64,000 bases of DNA from Siphonodentalium dalli (taxonomy: Eukaryota > Mollusca > Scaphopoda > Gadilida > Siphonodentaliidae): positions 94,383,319 to 94,447,318 of the forward strand of contig CP136066.1 in the NCBI GenBank assembly GCA_032622095.1. Reading direction: 5' to 3'. Of this stretch, positions 44,727 through 54,225 are shown piece by piece. Under the pieces are notes generated by a model. That model had not been told where the DNA came from. It saw only the letters and a program-made list of their open reading frames with translations, and made no database searches. Within the stretch, counting starts at the first letter, position 1. Each line of letters starts with the position of its first letter. A program made the position numbers and the translations under genes.

Positions 44727-47174
44727 ATGTATAGCGTTAACGCGAGCAGATATGATGATCACTTCATACTAGACTATTTAGTCAACAATTATATAGATCT
44801 AAAAAAATTAAAAATAATTCAAAGAGGAAACAAAATATTATCAATTCAATTAGGAAATTTGAAGTTTTTAGATTCTTATTTATTTTTTTCGGTGAGTTTA
44901 GACAAAGCTGCCAAATGTTTTGGTTGTGGAGAAAACGCGTCAAAATCGTTTTTTCCACACGGATTTGGAAATAAAGACAATTTACAATATATAGGTGATT
45001 GGCCAGAGATGCATTATTATAATTTAGAACAAATGAGTACCGAACGTATTTTGATCTTTAATGAATGGTATAAAAAAAACAAAAAACAAAAATTCCATTT
45101 TCAAATAGAAGCATTGAATTATTGCATGATTGACTGTAAGGTGCTTCATATATGTTGCTCTAAATTCAGAGATATATTTATGACAACGTGTAACACGGAT
45201 CCGTTCAGTGAGGGAATCACCCTACCGTCTATATCTTTTCGAATTTTTAGGAAAATGTTTATGCCAGAAAATAGTATAGCATTAAATTCGCAGCCATTAC
45301 AAGCTAATTCAACCAAATCGCTATTATGGATAGCTCATTATATCGAGTCTACGGGTTTTCAATGTCAATATCTAGGAAATTCAAACCAAGAATATGTTCT
45401 TTTTAACAAATATAGACTAGATGGATATGATCGCATAAATGGAATAGGACTCGAATTTTACGGGTGCGAATATCATTGTCATACGTGTATAAAACAATCA
45501 GATAGAAATGCAATTCATCCTTTACAGAAACGATCGTACAACGATATATATCAGAAAACGATGGAACGAGAAGAAGAAATAAAACAATATATTCCGCTGA
45601 TAACTATCTGGGAATGCGAATACGAACAAAAATTACAAAGCGATTTAGAATTCAAAACATTTATTCAAAATGCCATGGTTTCTGGCACATTGGACCCTCG
45701 CAAATCGTTATTCGGAGGCAGGTGCGAAGTTTTCAAATATTTAGCTAAAAAAAACCAAGATGGGTCAGTGTGCGGATATCCTAATGCTAGTATAAGATTT
45801 TCAGACGTGAATTCATTGTACCCCGCCATGATGCTTACTAAAAAATTTCCTATAGGACACCCCACCGTAATAAAAAATCCTGATTTGAAAGATATCGAAA
45901 ACTATTTTGGTTTAATTGAATGTCAGATATTACCCCCAAACAATTTAATATATCCAGTATTACCAATAAAACTTAAAAGCGGAAAATTAGTTTTCGGTCT
46001 ATGTAATAAATGCATGGTAGACAACAATCAAAAACAATGCGAACACGATGAAAATCAGAGACGAATTTATGGCGTGTGGTGCACTCCGGAAATAGAATAT
46101 GCCATCGCGCGTGGTTACAAAGTTATTCTTATATATCAAGTATGGCATTACCCGGAAAACGATGAGAAAATTGGTGGCATTTTTAAACCGTTTATATTAT
46201 ATTTCCATCGTCTCAAAACATATGCCAGTCCGTTCCCGCAAAATATTCAAACTATGGAACAAAAACAGCAATTTTGTGAGGAATACGGTAATAAATTTGG
46301 TAAAAAACTAGAGAAACATGAAATGAATGAAAATCCAACGATGAGAATGATGGCGAAATTGATTATGAACTCTTTATTCGGTCGATTAGCCATGAGAAAC
46401 GAAATGTCATCTACCAAAATTTGTATAGACACGGAGGAATATTTTAAGTTATGGGCCAACAAAGAAATCAGAATTGAAAGTATTAAATTATTTGATGAAG
46501 GAGAAATTATGTATGTCACGTATAAACAATTATCGCAAAACCAAAATAGAAATAATAATGTAATTTTAGCTTCATTTATAACGGCATATGCCAGATTAAC
46601 AATGCTCCAACATCTAGAAACGATAGGCGATCGTGCGATTTATATGGACACTGACTCGTGTATATGGATTCACACAGACACTGGACCTAATCTTCCCGAC
46701 GGTTGTATGTTGGGAGAACTACAAAATGATTTATGTCAAGGTGAATTAACAATAAAAAAGTTTTGCGCCACTGCATCAAAATCGTACGCTTATGAAGTCG
46801 CCGAATCTGGTCGTAAAGTTATAAAGGTCAAAGGTTTTAATGCTGCTAAATGGATTAACTCCAATATCGATTTCGACAACATGATTAAACTGATTAAAGG
46901 CGAGGAAAACAGTCTACAAGCTGATTTTCCCAATGAATTTGTTAGGACGAAAGATTTTCATATATACTCAAAACGCATGACTAAAACGATGAGATTAGCA
47001 GGAGATAAACGCAGAATAATCAAAGATTATGCCACAGAACCATTTGGTTATTTATCATCGCTAGATGAAGATTGGGAAAGCATAAAAGATTTATTATTAC
47101 CAGAATCACCTTCAATTATTACAGATGGAACAAGACCTGTTGACGAAGGGAACTATTTCGAGAAATATGTGTGA
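44727..47174 (+). CDS. PolB: Polinton DNA polymerase B, exonuclease II to C-terminus
   Basis: 815 codons; the frame is open a little upstream of the first ATG, consistent with a frameshift from the preceding ORF. Motifs in order: ExoII (SRYDDHFILDYL, about residue 8), ExoIII (YCMIDCKVLH), polymerase motif A (DVNSLYPAMM, about 360), motif B (KLIMNSLFGRL, about 545) and motif C (YMDTDSCIW, about 640). Long inserts between ExoIII and motif A and between A and B match the protein-primed subfamily. The polymerase core is complete, but translation from the true start would be cut off by the frameshift. The N-terminal half also lacks any terminal-protein domain I can recognise. Confidence 0.9.
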   Translation: MYSVNASRYDDHFILDYLVNNYIDLKKLKIIQRGNKILSIQLGNLKFLDSYLFFSVSLDKAAKCFGCGENASKSFFPHGFGNKDNLQYIGDWPEMHYYNLEQMSTERILIFNEWYKKNKKQKFHFQIEALNYCMIDCKVLHICCSKFRDIFMTTCNTDPFSEGITLPSISFRIFRKMFMPENSIALNSQPLQANSTKSLLWIAHYIESTGFQCQYLGNSNQEYVLFNKYRLDGYDRINGIGLEFYGCEYHCHTCIKQSDRNAIHPLQKRSYNDIYQKTMEREEEIKQYIPLITIWECEYEQKLQSDLEFKTFIQNAMVSGTLDPRKSLFGGRCEVFKYLAKKNQDGSVCGYPNASIRFSDVNSLYPAMMLTKKFPIGHPTVIKNPDLKDIENYFGLIECQILPPNNLIYPVLPIKLKSGKLVFGLCNKCMVDNNQKQCEHDENQRRIYGVWCTPEIEYAIARGYKVILIYQVWHYPENDEKIGGIFKPFILYFHRLKTYASPFPQNIQTMEQKQQFCEEYGNKFGKKLEKHEMNENPTMRMMAKLIMNSLFGRLAMRNEMSSTKICIDTEEYFKLWANKEIRIESIKLFDEGEIMYVTYKQLSQNQNRNNNVILASFITAYARLTMLQHLETIGDRAIYMDTDSCIWIHTDTGPNLPDGCMLGELQNDLCQGELTIKKFCATASKSYAYEVAESGRKVIKVKGFNAAKWINSNIDFDNMIKLIKGEENSLQADFPNEFVRTKDFHIYSKRMTKTMRLAGDKRRIIKDYATEPFGYLSSLDEDWESIKDLLLPESPSIITDGTRPVDEGNYFEKYV

Positions 47175-48114
47175 ATATTGTGGTTGAACTAATAGTTAAA
47201 CATGAGATTTGCCACATACTTAACCAATATATCATCCCTGTTCCGTGCCTATGAACTAAATTTGCGCAGATCTATAAAATGTTGAGTGCTTCAATTATCT
47301 GTATGTATCAAGCAATGCATCATTCTTACTTCTGCTGTAACAGTTTTGTTTACATATAGAAATTACACTTACCTGATTATTAAGAAAACACATGTAGCAA
47401 ATAATTCCCCACCTTGCATATATTCACAATGTCAACACTAGATAAAAAAAAAACATGTTGAAAATAAAACATGAGGGCCTCCATTCCCCTTTTAATGAGG
47501 TCGTAACAATGTTACACAGGAACGTCATGGAATTGATCATCATCTAATGTTTGTCGAAACTATCGTCAACAAATTGATAATTTCTTGCAACAGCAGGCCG
47601 TCTAATCCATGATGGTGTTGTGTCCAACTCTATCGCGCTGATCAATCGTTCCCGAACACTATTCATGTCCTCTACCAATGTTTATAGTTGAACTATCTGT
47701 TCAACACGATAAAATCCTTTTTTTTACCGCAAACTTAAATTTACACGATATATCAACGCCCTTCCGCGCCCCCATGTGGTAAATGTTTTATTTCAGCTGG
47801 CTTTAGATTGGTTCCGCCATATTAAACAGAGGTGACAGTTTGTAATGGGTTAGCACGGAGTCGACAATATATATTTATGGGCGGTGGTCGACAACAGGTA
47901 GTAAAATTTGAATTCAATAGGTGTTTCGCGACATTAAACTGCCGATACGGTTTGTAACGCGATAGCATCAAGTCGACAAAGCGTGTCATTATATATGGCT
48001 ACCCACTGTTATGTATACATCAGATTCTCTCTTGTCAATTTTGCCGGACATCCAGTGTGTGGGAAAACAAATTGTGTTTTACTGAATTAAAGAGCGTTTG
48101 ACAAAACAAACACA
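47175..48114 (+). other. Polinton intergenic region between polymerase and late cluster
   Basis: No gene on either strand over 940 bp. A diverged ~70-bp direct repeat occurs at 47821-47890 and 47933-48003 (ATTAAAC, then GGTTTGTAACG / AGTTTGTAATG, then GTCGACAA). It probably holds the polymerase terminator and the promoter of the downstream gene cluster. Confidence 0.5.
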
Positions 48115-48711
48115 ATGAAAACGTACAATTACGTATGTTTTCAGGATATATTTAGGGCCATAATAAATGGCCCTTCAGCTAGTGGGAAATCTACGTTTAT
48201 ATATAGTTTAATCGAAAATAAAGATAAATGAATGTGCCCAGTTCCAGAAAAAATTACTTATGTGACTCCTAATTGTGATCAACAGGTGTCTGATAATGTA
48301 GAATTAGTAAACCAAATTCCAGAATCGTTGTGCGATTGCGATTTATTAATATTGGATGATATGGATCATATTGACAAAGAGATCGATAATGTAACAGATA
48401 TATTCGCTAGAAAATCACATCACGAAGGATGTAGTGTGGTATACGTGACGCATAATCTTTTTGAAAGAAAATGTAGAAAATGATCGTTAAACGCGAATTA
48501 TTTTATTTTATTCAAATCTCCTAGAGATTGTGGTCAGATAAATTTCTTATCTACCCAATGTGGTATTAATAATTTATCAAAAGCATATAAATTGTGTACA
48601 ACAGATCCATATTCTCATTTACTGGTGGATTTCAACCAAACTTGTCCGGATAACCTTCGATTGAGATCAGACGTGCTCAGTGAAACTCCTACGATATGGG
48701 CCCCAGCGTGA
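48115..48711 (+). pseudogene. Polinton packaging ATPase with two in-frame TGA codons
   Basis: Genome-packaging ATPase of the FtsK/HerA-like class that pumps element DNA into capsids. From ATG 48115 the frame shows Walker A GPSASGKS (residues 19-26), is stopped by TGA at codon 39 (48229-48231), resumes with PVPEKITYVTP, shows Walker B DLLILDDMD and VVYVTHNLF, is stopped again at codon 123 (48481-48483), and continues SLNANYFILFKSPRD to TGA at 48709. The residues after each stop continue family motifs, so these are nonsense mutations, not gene ends. A single base change explains each. The end overlaps the next ATG (48696) by 16 bases. Confidence 0.8.
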
Positions 48712-49013
48712 AATTAAGAAAAAATGCTAAATATTTGAGAAACATGTTACGCACTGGAGACGTGAGGGCATTAAACAGACCGAGATTAGACAGTCTATCT
48801 GAATGTTGTAATAATTTGCTTAAAGGAAATGTACCAATCTCGTCTAAAATTAAAGCTAATTTAAGACCATTTAAAAGTTCTATTCGTCATTTGTCGAAGA
48901 AGTCTAATCCTGTTAAAACCAGGAAAAAAAAATTACAACACGGCGGTTTTTTGGCTGCACTGGCTGCTAGTTTAATTCCTGTTTTAGGAGACATTTTAGG
49001 CAAAGTTTTCTGA
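48696..49013 (+). CDS. small basic protein with Gly/hydrophobic tail, probable virion component
   Basis: 105 residues. The body is rich in Lys and Arg (KLRKNAKYLRNMLR, KTRKKKLQHGG) and the tail is hydrophobic and amphipathic (FLAALAASLIPVLGDILGKVF-type, last ~22 residues). Basic body plus membrane-active tail resembles adenovirus-like core or protein-VI/X peptides, but no homology was established. It overlaps the ATPase end by 16 bases and stops 2 bases before the next ATG, which indicates co-expression with the virion genes. Confidence 0.65.
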   Translation: MGPSVKLRKNAKYLRNMLRTGDVRALNRPRLDSLSECCNNLLKGNVPISSKIKANLRPFKSSIRHLSKKSNPVKTRKKKLQHGGFLAALAASLIPVLGDILGKVF

Positions 49014-49015
49014 AT

Positions 49016-49639
49016 ATGGAAAAAATTGTTTTGGTGCCTTTTAAGACTTTTGCAAACTGGCAAAATTCTCAGTCTATTCAATCGTTGAAAACAGAGGATG
49101 TGAGACAAAAAATGCATCAAATATTAGACGATAAAGATATGCCCGAGTCAGTTAAGAAAAGAAAAATTAATTCCACGTCTATTGAATATGACATGGCTAA
49201 GAATTCTATAAAAACAACGCCGATTCCAGTCAAAATCACGAAAGAGCCCGCCGGTGACGTCGTTTTACCTGAACATAACCAAGTAGATTTAGCGGTTGAA
49301 AGTTTGCCAAAAATTTACCAGAAAAAAGGCTCGTTATTTTTATCGCATTTAAAAAGAATGCCAGGAATTGAAATTAACGACAGTGGAATGATTTCATTAT
49401 CTGACAAGCCAATCGGAAGCATAACTGATTTGGTAAATGATATAATACCTTCTAGCAAGGTCAGGAAACCCAGTGCACTTAGAAATTGGGATAGTTTGTC
49501 CCGATCATTACGAGATAATAATATACCAACACATTTCATAGGAAATAAATTTCGTAAAGCAGATCTGATAGTTGCAGATGCCCCCAAAGGCAAAAAACAG
49601 AAGCATTTTAAATGGACATCAGACTCCTCGTCAAATTGA
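49016..49639 (+). CDS. conserved Polinton protein of unknown function
   Basis: 207 residues starting MEKIVLVPF. The N-terminal half is hydrophilic with a basic patch (KKRKIN). A compact middle segment (about residues 95-145: KIYQKKGSLFLSHLKR, then IEINDSGMISL, then IGSITDLVNDI) follows a pattern I associate with a conserved protein placed before the integrase in invertebrate Polintons. The C-terminus is Lys-rich. There is no enzyme motif. It overlaps the integrase start by about 60 bases. Probably structural or scaffolding, by position only. Confidence 0.65.
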   Translation: MEKIVLVPFKTFANWQNSQSIQSLKTEDVRQKMHQILDDKDMPESVKKRKINSTSIEYDMAKNSIKTTPIPVKITKEPAGDVVLPEHNQVDLAVESLPKIYQKKGSLFLSHLKRMPGIEINDSGMISLSDKPIGSITDLVNDIIPSSKVRKPSALRNWDSLSRSLRDNNIPTHFIGNKFRKADLIVADAPKGKKQKHFKWTSDSSSN

Positions 49640-50696
49640 TAATATATTATCATCGATTTATTATGACCCATCTCACCGCTCATCCTATGGATCTGAATAT
49701 AATTTGTATAAGGAAGTAAAAAAAAAAATATCGAGAAAAAATGTTCGACTTTGGTTACAAAAACAAAATTCGTACTCGTTGCACAGGCCGAAACGAATAA
49801 TATTTCCTAGGTCAAGAACAGAGTCTTATTCTGTAAATAATATATGGCAGATGGATTTGAGTGATGTGCGAAATATATCCAAGCAAAATGACGGTTATTG
49901 CTACCTGTTGTTTTGCATTGATTGCTTTTCAAGATTTTTAATTGTTAAACCATTAAAGAACAAGACTGGTGTTTCCATAATGAAGGCTTTAGAAATGATT
50001 TTTAAACAGCGTAAACGACCGAACGGTATACATGTTGATCGCGGAACCGAGTTCTACAACGCTAACGTTAAGCAATTTCTGAAGAAGAATGGTGTACATT
50101 TATATTCTACGGGAAATTATGACACGAAAGCCGCTTTGGTTGAGAGAGTACGACGCTCTTTAAAGTCTAAAATGTATAAATATTTCTTCAAATCTAAATC
50201 TATGCGCTATTTAACAGTTTTGCCTAAATTGGTGAATTCCTATAATTCGAAGATACACAGAGCGATTAAAATGGCACCGAAAGATGTCTCGTGTTTGACA
50301 TCGCAAGCAATTGCAGCTAGAAATGAATCGAAGACTTATAAATTACCACTTACAAAAGCAAAATTTAAAGTGGGAGAGAGCGTTCGCTTGGTAAAATTAA
50401 AAAATAAGTTTGAAAAGGGTTTTTTGGCCAATTATACTTATGAAGTGTTTAAGATTACGTCTTTGGTACCTGGTTCTAAACCACATAGATATAAAATAGC
50501 TGATCTCAATTCAGAGGAAATATTGGGTACATTCTACGAGAGCGAGTTATCACCTGTAACGATTGATTCCGATACTATGTGGAAAATTGAACGTGTATTA
50601 GAAAGAGATGGCGATCAAATAAAAGTTAGATGGAGCGGCTATCCAGCCAGTTTCGATTCGTACATTCCTAGAGAATGGATCACAACCTCAGATTAA
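49578..50696 (+). CDS. INT: Polinton integrase (rve family) with C-terminal chromodomain
   Basis: 372 residues from the ATG at 49578. Retroviral-type DDE integrase that inserts the element and generates the 6-bp target duplication. The catalytic triad is visible: Asp93 (WQMDLSDV), Asp154 (HVDRGTEF) and Glu189 (ALVERVRRSLK), with 34 residues between the second Asp and the Glu. The N-terminal region (about 20-80) is the helical part with an 'SRKNVRLWLQKQ' helix. An SH3-like basic segment (KFKVGESVRLVK) precedes a chromodomain (about 325-370: WKIERVLERDGDQIKVRWSG, then ITTSD). The ORF is intact. A chromodomain may steer insertion to modified chromatin, as in chromoviruses. The ATG overlaps the previous gene. 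Confidence 0.9.
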   Translation: MPPKAKNRSILNGHQTPRQIDNILSSIYYDPSHRSSYGSEYNLYKEVKKKISRKNVRLWLQKQNSYSLHRPKRIIFPRSRTESYSVNNIWQMDLSDVRNISKQNDGYCYLLFCIDCFSRFLIVKPLKNKTGVSIMKALEMIFKQRKRPNGIHVDRGTEFYNANVKQFLKKNGVHLYSTGNYDTKAALVERVRRSLKSKMYKYFFKSKSMRYLTVLPKLVNSYNSKIHRAIKMAPKDVSCLTSQAIAARNESKTYKLPLTKAKFKVGESVRLVKLKNKFEKGFLANYTYEVFKITSLVPGSKPHRYKIADLNSEEILGTFYESELSPVTIDSDTMWKIERVLERDGDQIKVRWSGYPASFDSYIPREWITTSD

Positions 50697-50941
50697 AACG
50701 ACAATCGTCAAAATGGACTTTTTTCAATAATAAAGTTTCCAAAGGACAGGTTGTGTATATCAGTCAAGTATTTTTGCTTTATATAGTATGTGTTTCTGCT
50801 ATAATTAATATTAGTATACACGGCGTGGACACACCGTCTATTTGGATTAGTTTGCTGTCGGGCTCTGTTGGGCTTTTGTCTCCGTCGCCTAAATTAAGTA
50901 AACATGGACCCGGGCCTTTTCTCGATCACGTTACCGTCTAA
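50675..50941 (+). CDS. small membrane protein of the Polinton
   Basis: 88 residues. A basic N-terminus (NLRLKRQSSKW) is followed by one clear transmembrane segment (VVYISQVFLLYIVCVSAI) and a second hydrophobic stretch (IWISLLSGSVGLLSP), then a Pro/Ser-rich end. Two hydrophobic helices suggest a hairpin membrane protein. Its start overlaps the integrase by 22 bases and its end overlaps the minor capsid start by 38 bases. Similar small hydrophobic proteins sit at this place in other Polintons and adintovirus-like elements (from memory). Role unknown; entry, egress or virion membrane are possible. Confidence 0.6.
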   Translation: MDHNLRLKRQSSKWTFFNNKVSKGQVVYISQVFLLYIVCVSAIINISIHGVDTPSIWISLLSGSVGLLSPSPKLSKHGPGPFLDHVTV

Positions 50942-51989
50942 TGTTTCTGGTGATTTATTCAGAAATTCACTATCTGAATATACCGTGAGTTTGCCTAGTG
51001 AGATTCGGTTACAGGAGGACGATTGGTGTGTAGCTTTATCATCAGCCATTATTCCAACCAGATTTAAAAGCCCGCTCCTGGAACAAAGAAATTTTACCTT
51101 TTCCACAGATGATCAATCTTATGCATTTGTTTATGGAATAGTGGTGGATATGAATTTCTTGACGCCAGAAACAGATTTACCACTTGTCAGAGATCCCAAT
51201 TACGGTATTATTGCTAGGAAACTTCGGGTTAAAGGTCCGATTAGATGGAGGAAAAGTGTATTTACAAAGATTGAATATGGTGTTATTTTTGATGACAAAT
51301 GTTCGTTCGAAGATTTGATAGAAAGGATGCAATTAGTTCAACGAAAATTAATTTTGCATTTTTACAAAGATTCTGAATTTATGTCAGAATTAGAAAAGAC
51401 GAAATATAAATTAATAGATCCAGGTTTGCATTCAATCGATGCGAAAGAGTCACAAACCATATTTGAGGATTTAATCGGGGATGTAGTGATTGACATTAAG
51501 GTGAGAAAACGTCAAAACGTGAACTACCTTTGTTTCACTAGAATGGCAAACCATACAAGCATGTCTCGTTATTCGTTGGCGATGGATTTGCAAATTACAA
51601 GGACTTCTGAATTGGGATATCTTCTTAATTTGCGTGAAAATTATCAACTAAAATTAAAAGATACCGGTGGAAAATCCAAAGACTGTTTTTTAATTGTAAC
51701 TAATCAATTGGATCATATAGACGCTCTTTATATTTATTCAGATATATGTACACATAGTATAGTAGGCGATTCTAATTCACAATTATTGAAAGTAATATGC
51801 CCACGTTCTGATGATATTGTATCAACAACATATTATGAATTCGCAAATTTGCAATTTTTTCCTATACATCATAAGAATTTTGACACTATTTCGATATATA
51901 TTCGTGATTCTACAGGTATGCCACCTCCTTGGACGGATTATGGTAAAACTGTTCTAGTCTTATTATTTAAACGCATTTTGATTGGATAA
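50904..51989 (+). CDS. minor capsid (penton-like) protein
   Basis: 361 residues. The N-terminal FSITLPSNVSGDLFRNSLSE block followed by LPSEIRLQEDDWCVALSS, and the C-terminal YYEFANLQFFPIHHKNF, SIYIRDSTGMPPPW and TVLVLLFKR blocks are the conserved ends of the Polinton penton-like protein, predicted to adopt a jelly-roll fold and form capsid vertices. It is of normal length and undisrupted. The short leader overlaps the membrane-protein gene. A single TATA-like AT-rich gap (51990-52042) separates it from the next gene. Confidence 0.75.
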   Translation: MDPGLFSITLPSNVSGDLFRNSLSEYTVSLPSEIRLQEDDWCVALSSAIIPTRFKSPLLEQRNFTFSTDDQSYAFVYGIVVDMNFLTPETDLPLVRDPNYGIIARKLRVKGPIRWRKSVFTKIEYGVIFDDKCSFEDLIERMQLVQRKLILHFYKDSEFMSELEKTKYKLIDPGLHSIDAKESQTIFEDLIGDVVIDIKVRKRQNVNYLCFTRMANHTSMSRYSLAMDLQITRTSELGYLLNLRENYQLKLKDTGGKSKDCFLIVTNQLDHIDALYIYSDICTHSIVGDSNSQLLKVICPRSDDIVSTTYYEFANLQFFPIHHKNFDTISIYIRDSTGMPPPWTDYGKTVLVLLFKRILIG

Positions 51990-52042
51990 GGATTGATATT
52001 AAATATAAATGTATATAAATAGATGTTTCATTATTTAAAGTT

Positions 52043-52408
52043 ATGGCGAATAGTCCTATTCCTATTTTTATAGGAGATAGGTATCAGAGAGGTTACGGAC
52101 TTGGTTCTATTTTTGGCAAATTAGCCAGATCAATTGCGCCAATTGCAAAAAATCTGGGAAAATCTCTTTTAACAAAAGGTTTAGAAACAGCCTCTAATGT
52201 TGGTAGCGATATATTGAGTGGGCAAAATTTATCAGAATCTATTCGAAATCGGGGTAAAGAAGCAGCTTTAGATCTTTTACGGCCTAAACGTAAATTACAA
52301 TATAATTCGGATATTCCATCAAAAAGACGTAAATTACAAGAATATTCGGATATTCCTTCAAAAAGACGTAGGAAGAGACGAAAAACAAAACGTGATATTT
52401 TTGAATAA
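52043..52408 (+). CDS. protein VI-like basic capsid-associated protein
   Basis: 121 residues. A Gly-rich amphipathic N-terminal half (YQRGYGLGSIFGKLARS, then GKSLLTKGLETASNVGSDIL) resembles the conserved small protein VI/pX-like component of Polintons and adintoviruses. The C-terminal half is strongly basic and contains a 14-residue direct duplication (KLQ.(N/Y)SDIPSKRRK twice) ending RRKRRKTKRD, suited to binding packaged DNA. The stop codon abuts the ATG of the major capsid gene, and the junction includes an AATAAA hexamer. Confidence 0.65.
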   Translation: MANSPIPIFIGDRYQRGYGLGSIFGKLARSIAPIAKNLGKSLLTKGLETASNVGSDILSGQNLSESIRNRGKEAALDLLRPKRKLQYNSDIPSKRRKLQEYSDIPSKRRRKRRKTKRDIFE

Positions 52409-53716
52409 ATGAATCCCAACAGCTGTCCAGTTTCTAAGAGTGAGGTGGATGTTTTTGAAATTCCACCTACTGTGGTAACTATAACAGACGGTTCATTTAC
52501 AGAGAAACATCCATAGAATTCAAATTATTCAAATAGTAACGTACTAGAGTTCTTTTTAGAGTCTCCATCTGCACATTATGTTGATCTTTCGGAAAGTTAT
52601 TTGCAAACCGACGTTAAAATATCGAAAACCGATGGTACCGTATTTGCAGGCGATCAGCATGCTTTTCCAGTAAATAATTTTCTTCATTCTTTATTCGAGA
52701 GAGCTGATTTATTATTAAACGGTGTAGAATGTGGAATTGGTCGATATTATGCTTATAGATCTTACATAGAAACTTTCTTAAGTTCTACAAGAGAAAATCA
52801 ATTAGAGAGAACAACTTTATTTATACCTCAGAAAGGTGGGACTTTGGATGATGTACCGGCAGACATTCCCAGAGGTAGGCAGTTACTTGGAATAATTAAA
52901 GACGGTAATATTGGAAAAAAAATTCAATTATGCGGTAAACTACATTTGGACATGTTTAATCAACCAAAATTGTTAATTCCAAACGTACCCATAAAACTCA
53001 GACTGCATAGATCAAAGCCTACTTTTTGTTTACAAGGTAGTGCTGGTGATTATAAGATTGAGCTGTCAGATACTAAATTGTTTGTACGAACCGTAGAGTT
53101 AAGTGATGTCACTTCAAATGAAATAAGCAAAAAGTTATTAAGTGGAACCAATGCTCAATATCCTTTGGATAGAGTTTCGTTAAAAACATTTAGCGTAGCA
53201 CCTAGGACTTTAAGCTTGATTAAAGACGATTTGTTTTTGGGTGATCCATTTCTTCCAAAGAGAGTGTTAATATTTTTAGTAGATAATACAGCATTTAATG
53301 GTACTATAGCATCTTCTCCTTTTAATTTTAAACATTATGATTGCTACGAAATGGAATTGTCTGTTAATGGTAAAACCGTGAATGGGCATAAATACGAACA
53401 AACTTTCGATGATGATTTATATGTAGGTTCATATTACACATTTTTGAATTCTATAAATAAATTATATTGCGAGCAATCTTTCAGAGTTAGCTTTTTTGAT
53501 TATGCCAATGGTTTTACAACTTTCGGTTTTGATTTAACTGCCGATCATAATGCTGATAGTTTAGTTTGGCACCCAAAACAGCGAGGTAGTGCACGGTTAA
53601 GTGCAAAATTTTCAACAGCTTTACCAGATACAGTAAATGTAATAGTATATGCCGAATATGATAGTTCTATAGAAATTAGCGGGGAACGTAGCGTTTACAC
53701 GGGTGGAATATTTTAA
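52409..53716 (+). CDS. MCP: major capsid protein (double jelly-roll), interrupted by TAG
   Basis: 436 codons from ATG 52409, immediately after the previous stop. Polinton hexon-like major capsid protein. The N-terminal SEVDVFEIPPT, then HYVDLSESYLQTDVKISK, then FPVNNFLHSLFERADLLLNG follow the family's opening jelly-roll strands; further blocks are FLSSTRENQLE, GKLHLDMFNQPKLLIPN and FGFDLTADHNADSLVWHPKQ. Codon 36 (52514-52516) is TAG, with the family pattern continuing on both sides, so it is a nonsense mutation. From the next Met (52601) 371 residues are open, but they would lack the first jelly-roll strands. The stop is 4 bases before the protease ATG. Confidence 0.85.
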
Positions 53717-53720
53717 CATT

Positions 53721-54173
53721 ATGTTGAGCAACTTAGATATATCTGATGCATTAAAATCAGACTCAGTTTTGAATTCTATGATAATAGGCGTTTATGCTTT
53801 GGACGAATTACCTGATACTATTAAGCCGAACAGAGGTTTAATTTGTAATACTGACCCATCTTGGTTAGATGGTGAACATTGGATATGTATATGGAAACGC
53901 GATGATAATTTTATAATATATTTTGATCCTATCGGATTACCTCCATCTGAGCAGTTGAAAATTATGTTAGCTAAATATGGTAGATTGTATTATAGTACAA
54001 ATTATATTCAACATATATCTTCTTTTTTGTGTGGTTATTTCGTATTATATTATTTGTATCATACTTGTAGAGGATTGGACTGTCTATACGTTTTAAATAA
54101 ACCCGGTTTTCATAATGATACTTACGTTTATAATTGGTGTAAACAACATCTACCCGTGTTGTTCGATATTTAG
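53721..54173 (+). CDS. PRO: adenain-like cysteine protease
   Basis: 150 residues from the ATG at 53721. C5-type (adenovirus/Polinton) maturation protease that cleaves capsid precursors. The catalytic set is intact and ordered as in the family: His53 (DGEHWICIW), Asp69 (YFDPIGLPP), Gln97 (NYIQHISS) and Cys104 (FLCGYFVLYYL). The preceding NTDPSWLDG block is also typical. It is shorter than adenovirus adenain, as usual for Polintons. It follows the major capsid gene by 4 bases. No disruption. Confidence 0.9.
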   Translation: MLSNLDISDALKSDSVLNSMIIGVYALDELPDTIKPNRGLICNTDPSWLDGEHWICIWKRDDNFIIYFDPIGLPPSEQLKIMLAKYGRLYYSTNYIQHISSFLCGYFVLYYLYHTCRGLDCLYVLNKPGFHNDTYVYNWCKQHLPVLFDI

Positions 54174-54185
54174 TTTTTTTTTTGC

Positions 54186-54191
54186 TATAAA
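54186..54191 (+). promoter_or_regulatory. possible TATA box of the zinc-knuckle gene
   Basis: TATAAA 35-40 bases before the ATG at 54226 and right after the protease stop. It would leave a very short leader; position and sequence are the only support. Confidence 0.3.
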
Positions 54192-54225
54192 TGAAATGCT
54201 TTTTTATAATATTTTTAAAATCAAA

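Noticed and set aside
44686-44730. Programmed -1 frameshift joining the two polymerase ORFs
   Set aside because: The A/T run does not place a canonical slippery heptamer in the zero frame and no clear downstream pseudoknot was seen; a one-base deletion is simpler.
48229-48483. TGA read-through as selenocysteine in the ATPase
   Set aside because: Neither position is a known Cys/Sec site of the family and no SECIS-like element was noticed; nonsense mutation is more likely.
52000-52020. TATA box for the protein VI-like gene
   Set aside because: TATATAAAT ends only about 23 bases before the ATG, so a normal start site would fall at or beyond the start codon.
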